From NCBI GenBank assembly GCA_949987705.1, contig OX465281.1, positions 166,918,516-166,982,515 of the forward strand: 64,000 bases of DNA. The letters are read 5' to 3'. A model generated the notes under the pieces. The model was given only the letters and a program-made list of their open reading frames with translations. It made no database searches and was not told the origin of the DNA. A program made the translations under genes and the position numbers. Shown one piece after another: positions 1 to 10,146 of the stretch; position 1 is the stretch's first letter, and each line of letters opens with the position of its first letter. This stretch comes from Thereva unica (taxonomy: Eukaryota; Arthropoda; Insecta; Diptera; Therevidae).

Positions 1-267
1 TGGTTATGTTGTAGTTAACCACGGAGTTTTTGAACGACAAAAGTTTACCATAGTTAACCATGGTTAACCATAGTAAGGTTTTTGAACGCGCTCCTGGTCT
101 TTTGCCTTCTGGTAGTAGATACAGGGCTTTTTTGGTATCCTTGAGTCATCCATTCTTTGGACATGGCCGGCCCAACGTAAACGTAGTAGCTTGGCGTGGG
201 TCGAAAGTTTACATTCTTTGTATAACTCGTACAATTCGTGATTGTAACGTATTCTCCATGCATTGTC
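1..267 (-). mobile_element. LINE 3'-end fragment, copy A (degenerate)
   Basis: This is the 3' end of a non-LTR retrotransposon on the minus strand, truncated at the window edge. Translation of 265-54 gives the C-terminal region downstream of RT, with DNAWRIRYNHELYELYKECK and LRLRWAGHV, typical of many insect LINE ORF2 tails. Near coordinates 1-75 the end is built of short repeats around GGTTAAC. The same sequence recurs in opposite orientation at 1680-1895 (copy B). The junction with copia coding sequence is at about 267/268, so the fragment was inserted into copia-1. Clade is uncertain; repeat-ended LINEs of the RTE type are one possibility. Confidence 0.75.
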
Positions 268-596
268 TTTCATCGTCATCCATACTTTTTGATACTCCTG
301 GTGTTGAAACCTCCTTACATGAACTCATATTGAATTTTTCTAAGATCTTCCTGACATAATTTTCTTGATTCATGAACACACTGCTATCCTCGTATCGTTT
401 GATTTCCATTCCCATAAGAAATTGGAAATCTTCTTCTTTTATTTTAAACTTTCCTTGCAAAAATCTCATCAATTTATCAACCTCATCTCTGTCCGTTGAT
501 ATTATCAATCCGTCATCCACATGTACAACCAGTACTAACAATGGAAATTTCTTGAAGAAAACGCCGTGATCATATTTTGATTGATTTAATTCATAT
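268..596 (-). pseudogene. copia-1 pol: RT palm and thumb segment
   Basis: This is part of the Ty1/copia reverse transcriptase (RVT_2 family) on the minus strand. Visible motifs are the catalytic VVHVDDG box, FLMGMEIKRYEDSSVFMNQ and NYVRKILEKFNM...STPG. It is the left-most visible block of copia-1; the upstream half of the same RT lies at 7514-7661 beyond the gypsy-1 insertion, and the two halves join in frame around YELNQSKYDHG. RNase H and the 3' LTR lie beyond the window edge or were lost to LINE copy A. It cannot give a functional protein in this state. Confidence 0.85.
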
Positions 597-713
597 TGTT
601 ACGTTTTTACGGCTTAACGGATTCGTAGGATTAATTAAGGAATACACTTTTTAATAATCCACACAATAATTTATTTATCACAAACCAAAACACAATTTAA
701 TTACAAACACAAT
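566..713. repeat. 148-bp perfect direct repeat, left copy
   Basis: Bases 566-713 are repeated without a visible mismatch at 1904-2051. The repeat contains the copia-1/gypsy-1 junction plus the first ~117 bp of the gypsy-1 LTR. LINE copy B lies exactly between the two copies, so this behaves as an unusually long target-site duplication. Confidence 0.9.
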
Positions 714-1903
714 ATAGGCATATCTCTTTTAAGCACAGTATATAAAATAATGACCAATATAATTAGACCAGACTGGAATCTTACGCAGAAGCTGCAATAA
801 GTGAATACCAAGCTGGATTCAGAAGAAATAGGTCAACAATGGATCAACTTTTTACAATAAGGCAAATCCTCCGAAAATGCTGGGAATACAACATTGGCGT
901 GTATCAACTTTTCATCGACTTTAAACAAGCATACGACAGCATCGACAGGGAGCAAATGTATGCAACAATGCTGGACCTAAACTTCCGCCTGAAGATAATA
1001 AAATTAACAACAATGACAATGGAAAATACAAGATGTGCAGTCAGAATACAAGGAGAATTGACGGAGTCCTTCCCAGTCAAGCAAGGCTTAAAGCAGGGCG
1101 ATGGGCTGGCACCCATGCTATTTAATATCTGCCTAGAAGGAGTAATTCGCAAGGTTAACATTGATGCGAACGCAACCCTGCTTAACAAATCCAAACAGTT
1201 GGCAGGATATGCCGACGATATAAACTGCCTTGCAAGTTCACTGTCATATCTTAGAGAAACATTTATACAGAATTAGAAGATGGAGCAAAACATATAGGGC
1301 TGCAAATAAACGCAGAGAAAAGTAAGATTCTAATTCAATCAAGGGTGGAAAGAAGAAGAAGAAACCACAATACCACCTGGGGGGAATATAACTTTGAACG
1401 GGTAAACCAATTTAACTACCTGGGGTCCACAGTCAGCGAAGACAACGATGAAACGATAGACGTACAAAGAAGAATAAACGCCGCGAACAGAACATACTTC
1501 TCACTACTGCCAGTCATGAAATCCAGAGACATCCACAAATAAGAATCTACAAAACCATCATACGTACAGTAGCTACGTATGGATGTGAAGCATGGAGTAT
1601 CTCCCAGAAATCCGCTGACAAGCTGGATATATTTGAGAGGAAGGTTCTCCGAAGGATATACGGCCCAATCGATGAAGACAATGCATGGAGAATACGTTAC
1701 AATCACGAATTGTACGAGTTATACAAAGAATGTAAACTTTCGACCCACGCCAAGCTACTACGTTTACGTTGGGCCGGCCATGTGATGACTCAAGGATACC
1801 AAAAAAAGCCCTGTATCTACTACCAGATGGCAAAAGACCAGGAGCGCGTTCAAAAACCTTACTATGGTTAACCATGGTTAACTATGGTAAACTTTTGTAC
1901 GCA
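714..1903 (+). mobile_element. 5'-truncated LINE, copy B (RT and C-terminal region)
   Basis: This is a non-LTR retrotransposon fragment on the plus strand, starting inside RT and ending in the 3' GGTTAAC-rich repeats. RT motifs are visible: EYQAGFRRNRST, FIDFKQAYDSI, VKQGLKQGDGLAPMLFNICL and AGYADDI (catalytic YADD). Then come NQFNYLGSTVSEDND and the GRIYGP/WAGHV-like tail. At least two frameshifts (near 1265 and 1535) break the frame. It sits in the left LTR of gypsy-1 and is bounded by the 148-bp direct repeat, so it inserted after gypsy-1 did. There is no endonuclease domain because of 5' truncation. Confidence 0.85.
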
Positions 1904-2051
1904 GTGATCATATTTTGATTGATTTAATTCATATTGTTACGTTTTTACGGCTTAACGGATTCGTAGGATTAATTAAGGAATACACTTTTTAATAATCCAC
2001 ACAATAATTTATTTATCACAAACCAAAACACAATTTAATTACAAACACAAT
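1904..2051. repeat. 148-bp perfect direct repeat, right copy
   Basis: Right partner of 566-713. The gypsy-1 LTR continues uninterrupted from here, so this copy is in its original context and the left one is the displaced duplicate. Confidence 0.9.
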
Positions 2052-2452
2052 TTAATTCTTACAGTTCACTATAATCACTTTGAATTTAATAACTCGCACT
2101 ATTAAACTCTATCGCTTTATAGTTAAACTTTTAAATCACCACTTTTCACTGTTTTCACTTTAGAACACTTTTATCGCCTTTCAAATCAAAACTGACTTTC
2201 TCAGCGCCTGCAAGCCGCTTTTTATATCCAAGCTCCACCTTTATTTAACTTCTGGAACCTTCTTGAGTCCTTTTTCTCGAGCCTAGTGGTATGTTCTTTT
2301 CTTTTCGTCCAGAAGCTTGAAGTTGTCTTCACTTATCGCGCGTTCCAATTTTAGTTTAGTACATAAGTCATTAGTTCAGACATCAACCAGAGTTGTTACC
2401 GACAATCGTTGGTTATGCTTTTTGACAAACAGATGGCGCATAAATCATCACA
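1935..2452 (-). repeat. gypsy-1 3' LTR (518 bp)
   Basis: On the plus strand it reads TGTTACG...CATCACA, next to the PPT. It matches 7049-7513 except that the other LTR lacks an internal AT-rich stretch of about 26 bp and the terminal ~21 bp after GACAAACA. Its first part is also found as the displaced copy at 597-713. Confidence 0.85.
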
Positions 2453-5408
2453 TTGCCCCCTTCCTGGATCCGGCTGATGATATGGGCACAGCCTGTCTAT
2501 GTGCACAATCTTCTTCTTGGCTTTGGGCCCTTGTTGAATCCTGTAGACAACGTCGTTGATCCGTGTTAGGATTTTATAGGGCCCCTCCCACTGGCGCTGA
2601 AGTTTCGGAGACTTGCCCTTTCGTCGTCGAGGATTGAACAGCCAAACGAGGTCACCTTCCTGGTATCCGCTACAGTTTGCTCGGAGGTCGTACCTAGTTT
2701 TCATCCTGTCACTGGCTATCTTAAGATTCTTCCTTGCAAGCTGATGGATATCTGCGAGTCGATCACGAAGTTCACCTGCATAACCGCCAGTAGACTCGTT
2801 GCTTTCAACAGGTGTCCCAAATTTCAAGTCGCTTGGCAGCCGGATTTGTCTTCCAAAAATCACACTACAAGGGGTTTGTCCTGTGGAATTATGAACGGCT
2901 GTCCGATATGCCATTAGAAATATAGGGATGTAACTGTCCCAGTCACGCTGGTGCTCGCTAACAACTTTCCTTACATAGGTGTTCTAGCATTGTCCTGTTG
3001 AATCGCTCTACCATTCCATCGGACTGGGGATGAAGGGGCGTCGTCCTGGTCTTCTTCACTCCAAGTAACTTACATACTTCTTGAAAAACTTGAGATTCAA
3101 AGTTTCTCCCTTGGTCAGAGTGAAGCTCATGAGGAACACCAAATCTGCAGATCCAATTGTTCACTAATTCCTCTGCAACAGTGATTGCTTCCTGATTTGG
3201 AATGGCATATGCTTCGGGCCACTTACTGAAGTAGTCCATGACCACCAAAATGTAGCGATTTCCTCGGTCTGACACCGGAAAAGGTCCCGCCACATCGATT
3301 GCGATTCTTTCAAATGGGGCTCCCACGTTGTATTGCTGCATTTCTCCTTTTGTTCTTACCCGAGGGCCCTTACTGCTGGCACAAGTTGTGCATTTACGGC
3401 ACCAGTCTGCAACATCGTCTCGCATGTGAAGCCAATAGAATCTCTCTCTTATTTTTGCCAAAGTTTTATTGACTCCCAGATGTCCTCCTGATGCGCCGTT
3501 ATGACACTCCTCGAGAATATCCCTTATTCTAACGCGAGGGACTAATACCTGCATTCGATGAGAGGTACCGTCAGCGGTTTCCCATTTGCGCTTTAATACT
3601 CCTCGCTCAATGTACAACGAATCCCATTGGGCCCAATAGCTCTTCAGGGTCTCGCTCCTCTCAGCAATGTCCTTCCATTCAGGCTTTTCCTCGTATTCCT
3701 TCCATGTCAGAATTGAAGAAATATCCGGGTCGTCGCGTTGGGCGTCTCGGAGTCCCTGGTCATCCCATCCTGTCGTTGGCTCGACTGTCGTCCTTTGACA
3801 CTTTTCCTCGATACGTCCACAATGTTTGCAGTCTGGTACGCATGGTCGCCGGGAGAGTGCATCTGCATTTCCATGGTTTCTTCCCTTTCTGTGGTCTATA
3901 TTGAAGTCGTAGGACTGAAGTCTCTCTATCCATCTTGCCACTTGTCCTTCAGGGTTTTTGAATTGCATCAGCCATTTTAATGCTGCATGATCCGTTCGAA
4001 GGATGAAGTTTTGCCCATAGAGATACTTGTGGAAGTGTTTAGTTGAGTCCACGATTGCCAATAGTTCCCGTCTTGTGACACAGTAATTCCGCTCCGATTT
4101 TGACAGCGCTCTACTGTAATAAGCTATGACCTTTTTCTCCGCTCTACTGTAATAAGCTTCCTCCTTTTCTCGGTTTCGACTTGCCAGTAGCCGCTCTTAA
4201 GATCCAAGGTAGAAAACCATTTAGCTCCAGAGAGAGTATCCAGTGTGTCATCGATACGAGGTAATGGGTAGCTGTCCTTTTTAGTGATGTCATTTAACCG
4301 CCGATAATCCACGCAAAATCTTGTACTGCCATCTTTCTTTCTGACTAGAACCACGGGAGACATCCAAGGGCTTTTCGACTCCTCTATAAGGCCTTGTCTT
4401 CTCATAATCTTCAATCATACCGGCTGCCTCTTCCCGCTTGGCTAGTGGTAGTCTTCTCGGCGGTTGTTTAATTGGCTGGGCATCTTTGGTGTCGATCCTG
4501 TGTTGAACGATGTCCGTTTTCCCAAAGTCATCATCTCTCATGGCGAAGATATCACTGAAATCCTCTACTAATTTTCTTGCCTGGAGATACTGTTTTGGTT
4601 CAAGACAACTAGTTGAGAGCACTGCGTTTACTAATTTCGTGGCCTTTGGCTTTGGTTTTGGAACCGTTTCGATGTTAGCGCACTCCACTAATGTAATCTG
4701 TTCTGCCGGTTCTCCTTTCCCCAAAACCGTATCCTTCTTCAATCGTACTTCTCGTTCGTTAGTATTTAGCACTCTCACGAATACCTCCTTCTTGTCGTCG
4801 ATGCTCACCAGACATTTTCCAATTGCTATATTTTTGGTTTGTTCCGTTTTTTCTGGTTCTATAAGGTAAAATCGGTAGCTCCCGGGATCACCATCGACTA
4901 TCGCTCGTACCAATTTCTCAGCACACGGAGGAAGCACGGTATCTTCACGAGCGACGACTTTAAGCTGCGAATAACAAGTGGATCCTGTGGCCATTGGAAT
5001 CTCCTTGTTGTCATATCTCAGTATTTCCTCTCCGATGTTCAGTAGAATTTTATGTGCTTTCATAAAGTCCAGACCGAGAATACACTCGTCTGTTATATCA
5101 GCTACCAGGAACGAATATGAAAATCTAATGTCAGCAAGAACCACATCCAACATAATTTCCCCGTGTAATCGTACTGGCTCTCCTGTTGCAGTTTTCAGTC
5201 TGTATTGGCGTGCGTCTTTCAGCCATTTATTGCCGACCATGTCAGCCCGGATAACAGATTTTGAAGCACCAGTGTCTACAGTTATTGTGCATTTTTCCGC
5301 TCCAATCTTTCCATCGATGACCAGGCTGTTGCCACTACGCTGCAGTTGTTTGATAGTGGTGATGATGACACCGGGGGCTTCGATTTCCCCGACCAACTCC
5401 CGCCCCAT
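2396..5408 (-). pseudogene. gypsy-1 pol (PR-RT-RH-IN), RT core deleted
   Basis: The protease motif DTGASKSVI is near 5270. The RT N-terminus ([20 protein letters not shown], then [11 protein letters not shown]) ends near 4160. RNase H resumes at about 4125 (YYSRALSKSERNYC, ILRTDHAALKWL). Integrase follows, with an HHCC finger (HNGASGGHLG...CRKCTTC) and a DDE core (AIDVAGPFP, HSDQGRNFES, ERFNRT). The RT palm, including YxDD, is missing at a junction marked by a 19-bp direct repeat (4107-4125 and 4140-4158). A frameshift near 4400 separates the PR and RT frames. Another break near 2940 separates the integrase core from its C-terminal part (2396-2914), which has a GPY/F-like WEGPYKI. Gag ends 11 nt upstream. 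Confidence 0.88.
2453..2467 (-). promoter_or_regulatory. gypsy-1 polypurine tract
   Basis: The minus strand reads CCAGGAAGGGGGCAA directly before the LTR start TGTGATGA, as expected for the plus-strand primer of an LTR retrotransposon. Confidence 0.75.
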
Positions 5409-5419
5409 GGAGTTAGTCT

Positions 5420-6940
5420 TTATTCGTTTCCCTGCTGCTGTCTACGGGGAGACACGGAGTCATTGTTTTCGGCCTCCCTCTGATCACCTTTCTGCCGATG
5501 TCCGCATTTTTCACAGGAATTTCCGCCACTCCTATTTTCGGGAGATTCGGCTCTCCTTCGCTTTCTGCAATTCCTTTGCAAATGACCCGGTTCGCTACAG
5601 TTCCAGCATCGGAGTCGACCGCGTACTTCCGTTGCATTCATTCTGTTGCAACTATCCTCTGTTGTGTGGATCTCTCTGAGGCGGACTGCACTTCTTGATG
5701 CTTGCCTTGCTGCCTCGTATGCCAGAGCATATGCCAAAACTTCTGCGGTATTCTTCTTTCCGGCCAATCTGGCTGCCTGTTGTAGATCTCGGTCAGCAAA
5801 AGAGTTAAGGAAAGCCTCTCTTGCTACTTCGTTGATGTAGTCTTGGCCGAAGCTAGGATAAGCCAGATGCACTAACCTCTCGATATCGGCGCATAGTTGT
5901 TGTAAAGTTTCTCCTGGCTTTTGAAGTCGATTGCGAAGTTGAAGTCGATAAACCTCTTGCATGTGCTGATCGCCGTAACGCATTTCCAGTGCTGGAACTA
6001 AGAACCCGTAGCTGTTGCGATGTTCTGCTGGTATTGACTGCAATATTTCTGCTGCTGGGCCCCTTAGTGACAACGTTAAGGCCGTTGCTTTTTCCTCCTC
6101 AGTCCAGAAATTGCCTGCTGCTTCGAATTGGAGCTTATAAGTAGGCCATGGGCTTTGCCCGTCGAAAGTTGGAGGCTGCAATTTCCTAACTCCGATGACT
6201 TCGTGAGATGCTGCCGCTGGGTGGTGAATCTTTACCCTTTCTAGATCGGCTCTGACGTTTTCTAGTTCAATTTCGAGTTTTCCTAGATCATTCCTTACGT
6301 TTGCCTTGATGGAAGATTCGAGATTATCCAGATCATTCCTTACATTTGTCTTGATGGAAGATTCGAGACTTTCCAGATCATTCCTGACCTTTTCTTTCAT
6401 GTTATCCAGCTTATTGTCTACAGAAAGTGAGAATGATTCAATTTTCTGCTCCAACTGGCTCCTCTGTTCTTCCATCGACTCTTTGAGTTCTGCGATCGAA
6501 CGTTCATGAACTACTGTCAACATTTTTTGTTCATCCTTTGACGCCAACACTTCCGCCTTGATTTCTGTTGTAGCTTCCCTCATATCTGCCTTCGTTTCCG
6601 CTGATGCACGCTCTTGCGTTTCTTTCATCTCTGCCGATGCACGTTCTTGCGCTTCCTTCGTCTCTGCTGATGCGCGTTCTTGCGCTGCTGATGACCGTTC
6701 TTGCGCTTCCTTCATCACCATCAATGTCTTAAAGAGTTCTGCCATACTCACTGTCGAATCTTCTGGTTCTGCTTCTACCTCGGGTTCAAACATGTAGGTT
6801 TCAGGATCCTTACCTTCGTTTACCATAGCTTCTCGAAGCAGGGCGGTTAGGACATTTTTAGCCCCCACTGTTGACAACGAGCGCTTACTTAATTCTCTTT
6901 TTAACTCTACAGTGCGCAAATCCACTAGCGTTCGACCCAT
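5420..6940 (-). CDS. gypsy-1 Gag with coiled-coil repeats and CCHC knuckle
   Basis: An uninterrupted 506-residue ORF. The N-terminus (TLVDLRTVELKRELSKRSLS) resembles a SAP-like helix motif. Residues ~75-260 are highly charged and repetitive: AQERASAE-type 11-12-mers, then three copies of an LESSIK-NVRNDL unit, predicting a long coiled coil. The retrotransposon gag core follows (PPTFDGQSPWPTYKLQFEA, ending LLREIH-like region), then one zinc knuckle CWNCSEPGHLQRNCRKRRR and a Ser/Asn-rich tail. Gag should assemble virus-like particles and bind element RNA. Pol begins just downstream in another frame. The ORF is intact although pol is not. Confidence 0.88.
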   Translation of the reverse strand: MGRTLVDLRTVELKRELSKRSLSTVGAKNVLTALLREAMVNEGKDPETYMFEPEVEAEPEDSTVSMAELFKTLMVMKEAQERSSAAQERASAETKEAQERASAEMKETQERASAETKADMREATTEIKAEVLASKDEQKMLTVVHERSIAELKESMEEQRSQLEQKIESFSLSVDNKLDNMKEKVRNDLESLESSIKTNVRNDLDNLESSIKANVRNDLGKLEIELENVRADLERVKIHHPAAASHEVIGVRKLQPPTFDGQSPWPTYKLQFEAAGNFWTEEEKATALTLSLRGPAAEILQSIPAEHRNSYGFLVPALEMRYGDQHMQEVYRLQLRNRLQKPGETLQQLCADIERLVHLAYPSFGQDYINEVAREAFLNSFADRDLQQAARLAGKKNTAEVLAYALAYEAARQASRSAVRLREIHTTEDSCNRMNATEVRGRLRCWNCSEPGHLQRNCRKRRRAESPENRSGGNSCEKCGHRQKGDQREAENNDSVSPRRQQQGNE

Positions 6941-7028
6941 TTTATTAAGAAGTCCTTATTTCTCACGCACTTTAAATTCCAATCACAATTATTGTTCAAG
7001 TTCACCTATTTCACTTATTTCTTAATTA

Positions 7029-7046
7029 ATCCCACTTCTGACACCA
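7029..7046 (-). other. gypsy-1 primer-binding site (tRNA-Leu-like)
   Basis: The minus strand reads TGGTGTCAGAAGTGGGAT, two bases after the 5' LTR. This is complementary to the 3' end of a tRNA-Leu (…CTGACACCA); the tRNA assignment is from memory of tRNA ends. Confidence 0.7.
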
Positions 7047-7048
7047 AT

Positions 7049-7513
7049 TGTTACGTTTTTACGGCTTAACGGATTCGTAGGATTAATTAAGGAATATACT
7101 TTATCACAAACCAAAACACAATTTAATTACAAACACAATTCTTACAGTTCACTATAATCACTTTAAATTTAATAACTCGCACTATTAAACTCTATCGCTT
7201 TATAGTTCACTTTTAAATCACCACTTTTCACTGTTTTCACTTTAGAACACTTTTATCGCCTTTCAAATCAAAACTGACTTTCTCGGCGCCTGCAAGCCGC
7301 TTCTTATATCCAAGCTCCACCTTTATTTAACTTCTGGAACCTTCTCGAGTCCTTTTTCTAGAGCCTAGTGGGATGTTCTTTTCTTTTCGTCCAGAAGCTT
7401 GAAGTTGTCTTCACTTATCGCGCGTTCCAATTTTAGTTTAGTACATAAGTCATTAGTTCGGACATCAACCAGAGTTGTTACCGACAATCGTTAGTTATGC
7501 TTTTTGACAAACA
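7049..7513 (-). repeat. gypsy-1 5' LTR (465 bp)
   Basis: Starts TGTTACG on the plus strand and ends at GACAAACA. It lacks two segments present in 1935-2452, one internal and one terminal. Next to it the copia-1 frame resumes (…CWNEKLTGVLLE). Confidence 0.85.
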
Positions 7514-7661
7514 TTCTATTCTAACAACACCCCTGTTAACTTCTCATTCCAACATCTTGCTGACTGCTTCAAACCGTAGATACTCTTTTTCAATAAACAA
7601 TATCTTCCACTTTCATCACTGAAACCCTCTGGCTGAAGCATATAAATTTCCTCCTTAAGAT
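7514..7661 (-). pseudogene. copia-1 pol: RT middle segment
   Basis: The minus strand encodes KEEIYMLQPEGF...KKSIYGLKQSARCWNEKL, the diagnostic copia RT block before the catalytic VDD box. It continues in frame on the left into 268-596 (across gypsy-1) and on the right into 16650-17163 (across the large non-coding LTR element). The last four bases, AGAT (7658-7661), are the target duplication of that insertion. Confidence 0.88.
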
Positions 7662-10125
7662 TGTAACGGTCGGCAATGTCCGAAGGCGCAAGTCAAATAA
7701 ATCTCTCACGAAAAAAATTAATCATCCTAAATTGCCGTTGCTAAGCAATGTTTTATTAAAGAATTCCTTTTTTAAAGAATCCCTCTATTCGTGCCTTTTG
7801 GCCCATTCATTTCCCCTATTTTTGGTTCATCTCTTTTTTTCTAATAATTATCCACCAATTTGTTGCCCACGCAACATTTTTCCCCATGGACGCTCCGGAC
7901 GGCGTCTAATAACTTAGCCAATCAGGTCGCGACACCTGGATCCCACCACAAAAAATCGTTTCACAAAAATTATTTGGTATGGGTGGAACAGGAAAACGAA
8001 TAATCCATTCCCTCATTCCATTATAATTATTCATAATTCCTCTTTTGGGCAATCGCAATTTGACCGAATAAAAGACGGTGGCAATAAGGAATTGCTCCAT
8101 GTAAACGCGATTTTTGGTGAAGAAACTGTGGTGGGAGGAAAAAGCTTGAGCTGCTGGCGTCGGTCTTTCATTCATTAAGTAGGCAGCAGGCATGAGAGTC
8201 GGGTCTCGAAAAGAAAAAAACGCGGTTGTGGAGTTGTGACGTGCACTGCGGGTCTTCTTTTTTTGGAATTATTCTAGTTCAGTTGGGGTTTTCCGTGGAA
8301 TTATTCAGCGAATCCGCCACCATTTAGTAAATGCCGAAAAAATAAGTGCAACTGATTTGCCAGAAGCGAATTTTCTCTTATCGTTGTTTGGGTAGGCCGA
8401 AGGTGCTCATGGTGCTCGTTCTCGGTTGACCTCAAGTGTTTTATTTCTGGTTCTGTGAATCCTCAGTTTCTGTAGTACAAAAAGAGCAAAGTGTGGATTT
8501 GAACAATAATGAAAAAGAAAGAAAAATGGCGGAGGCAGGACACTTTGCCGTTGGCTTTAGTGAAGACTTTTGCGAGAAAGAAAAGATAGAAAAAGGTTTT
8601 TTTCATTTAAATAATTAGTAATTTGAAAAAAAAAATTTAATTAAAAGTTGATAACATTGCCGAAAGTTTAATAATTAGCAATTAATCTTGAAGTATGAGG
8701 GAAGCTCAGTACATATCCTTAATACGAAGAGGAAATCGACCAGGGTTTGCTTTTTTTGAATGACAGAAGGAAAAGAAAAGAAAGGTAATGGAATTGATGT
8801 ATTTTTTTTAACTAGCCTTGTTTAGTAAAATGCCTTAATAAAAAAAAATGTATATATATACGAATATGTAATCACAAAAATCTTAAGTGGTACTATGTAT
8901 ATTTGACAAAGAAAGTTAAACTAAAATCCTTTTTGGATATGTTCAATTAATTGAATTTAATAATTTATTCAAAATATGTATATATAAGACAGAGAATAAT
9001 AAAAGGAAAATATAAAAGAAAAGGAAAGGAAAGAAAAAAAAAAGAATTTATTTATGTTTGAAGAAAGAGGCATAATTGAGTTAAGTTTTGTTATTATTAT
9101 TTCATATCAGTAGAAATTGTTGTACTTATGCGTGAGTAATAGAATCTCATAACCTGGAATTCGAGTTAAGTTTAATTTTTTTGTAATATCAAGTTGTTTT
9201 GTTATACCCACTGAAGTGTGGTCCAGTTTTTACGGATATTTAAATGTATTAAATCGATTGAAATGAGATTTGTGGTTGCCTAATTCTAATCTGCGCAGAT
9301 AGTTAGACGAAGAAGGTGTATAGAGCCTGTAAAAGTAAGAAAAAAGAAAAATTTGATAAGTATCTTGTAAGATATCCTAAATATTAATTAAGATAAGAAA
9401 AACAATGTAAGCAAATATAATAAATACGTTGGAATAATAATTGTGAAGAAAAGAGATAAGAAAGGCGAAACAAAAAGAATGGCAAATTTGAGGATAGGAA
9501 TAAAAATTTTTGGCAGAAAAAATAACTAAATAATCTTCTTTTCTTTCTCGGCATGGAATTGTGTGGTTGTTTTGTTGCTTGTCCTACTTTTTTTAAAATT
9601 ACCTAAACATGTAGGCGGTAGGTAGACGAAAGGACGTGGTGACCGGTGGGGAGGCTGGGTGCCTCACGTACCAGATGTAAGTACTTTTATATTTAAGATT
9701 TTTTTTCAGCATTCTACCCCGATCGCGTCCGACCGCATGACTGCGACCCCGAATCCCCTTTAGCCCTCTCGATGGCCCCGGACAGGTCCCATATCGCCCC
9801 CTTTTGATTTTTATTTGGTTCTTAGTGGCACGTAAAGTTTAGTTTGTTTAAACTGTCGCCCCTTCCTTGTCTCCGTGCACCACGAACCCCCCCCATCCGG
9901 CGAGCTAGTTAGAGCACCGCTAGACGTGCCCAACCAGGTGTAGTGGAGGCAAAACAAGTTTTCCTCGGCGATATCCCTTTCTTTGGACCTCGTCCAGCCA
10001 CACTTTCGGTCATTAGTGACCCCTTCCCTTTCCTTTTTTTTGTAATTATGTTTGCGGCCCCTTGTGGCAATGAGACTCTTCAGTCCTTCTTCGAGCATAA
10101 GCTCAAACAATCCCCGACTATTACA
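7662..10125 (+). repeat. LARD-like element 5' LTR (2464 bp)
   Basis: Begins TGTAACGGTCGG and ends ACTATTACA. It differs from the 3' LTR by a handful of substitutions and poly-A/AT length changes. Small ORFs here (for example 7732-7917) recur in both LTRs, carry no known domain and are not called. The AT-rich middle (8600-9600) contains TATATATAAG near 8984; promoter position is not determinable. Confidence 0.9.
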
Positions 10126-10128
10126 AAT

Positions 10129-10146
10129 TGGCGCCCAACGAAGGCT
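10129..10146 (+). other. Primer-binding site (tRNA-Lys type)
   Basis: TGGCGCCCAACGAAGGCT starts three bases after the 5' LTR. The first 12 bases match the PBS used by retroelements primed with tRNA-Lys (TGGCGCCCAAC). This fixes the element's orientation as plus. Confidence 0.8.

Larger units (their letters stand above)
1935..7513 (-). mobile_element. Ty3/gypsy LTR retrotransposon (gypsy-1), degenerate
   Basis: A complete but defective Ty3/gypsy element in minus orientation, with LTR, PBS, gag, pol (PR-RT-RH-IN), PPT and LTR in order. It is inserted in the RT of copia-1; flanking copia codons join in frame with a short TAT/TATT duplication whose exact extent is ambiguous. RT has lost its catalytic core and pol is frameshifted, so the copy is non-autonomous. 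No env ORF is present. The clade is not fixed; integrase and gag resemble insect elements usually annotated as 412/17.6-like. Confidence 0.9.

Noticed and set aside
4978..5679. 233-codon plus-strand ORF
   Set aside because: Antisense shadow of gypsy-1 pol/gag; no domain of its own.
7732..8193. Small ORFs repeated at 14253-14714, looking like a duplicated gene pair
   Set aside because: They lie in the two LTRs of the LARD-like element and carry no known motif; duplication is explained by the LTRs.
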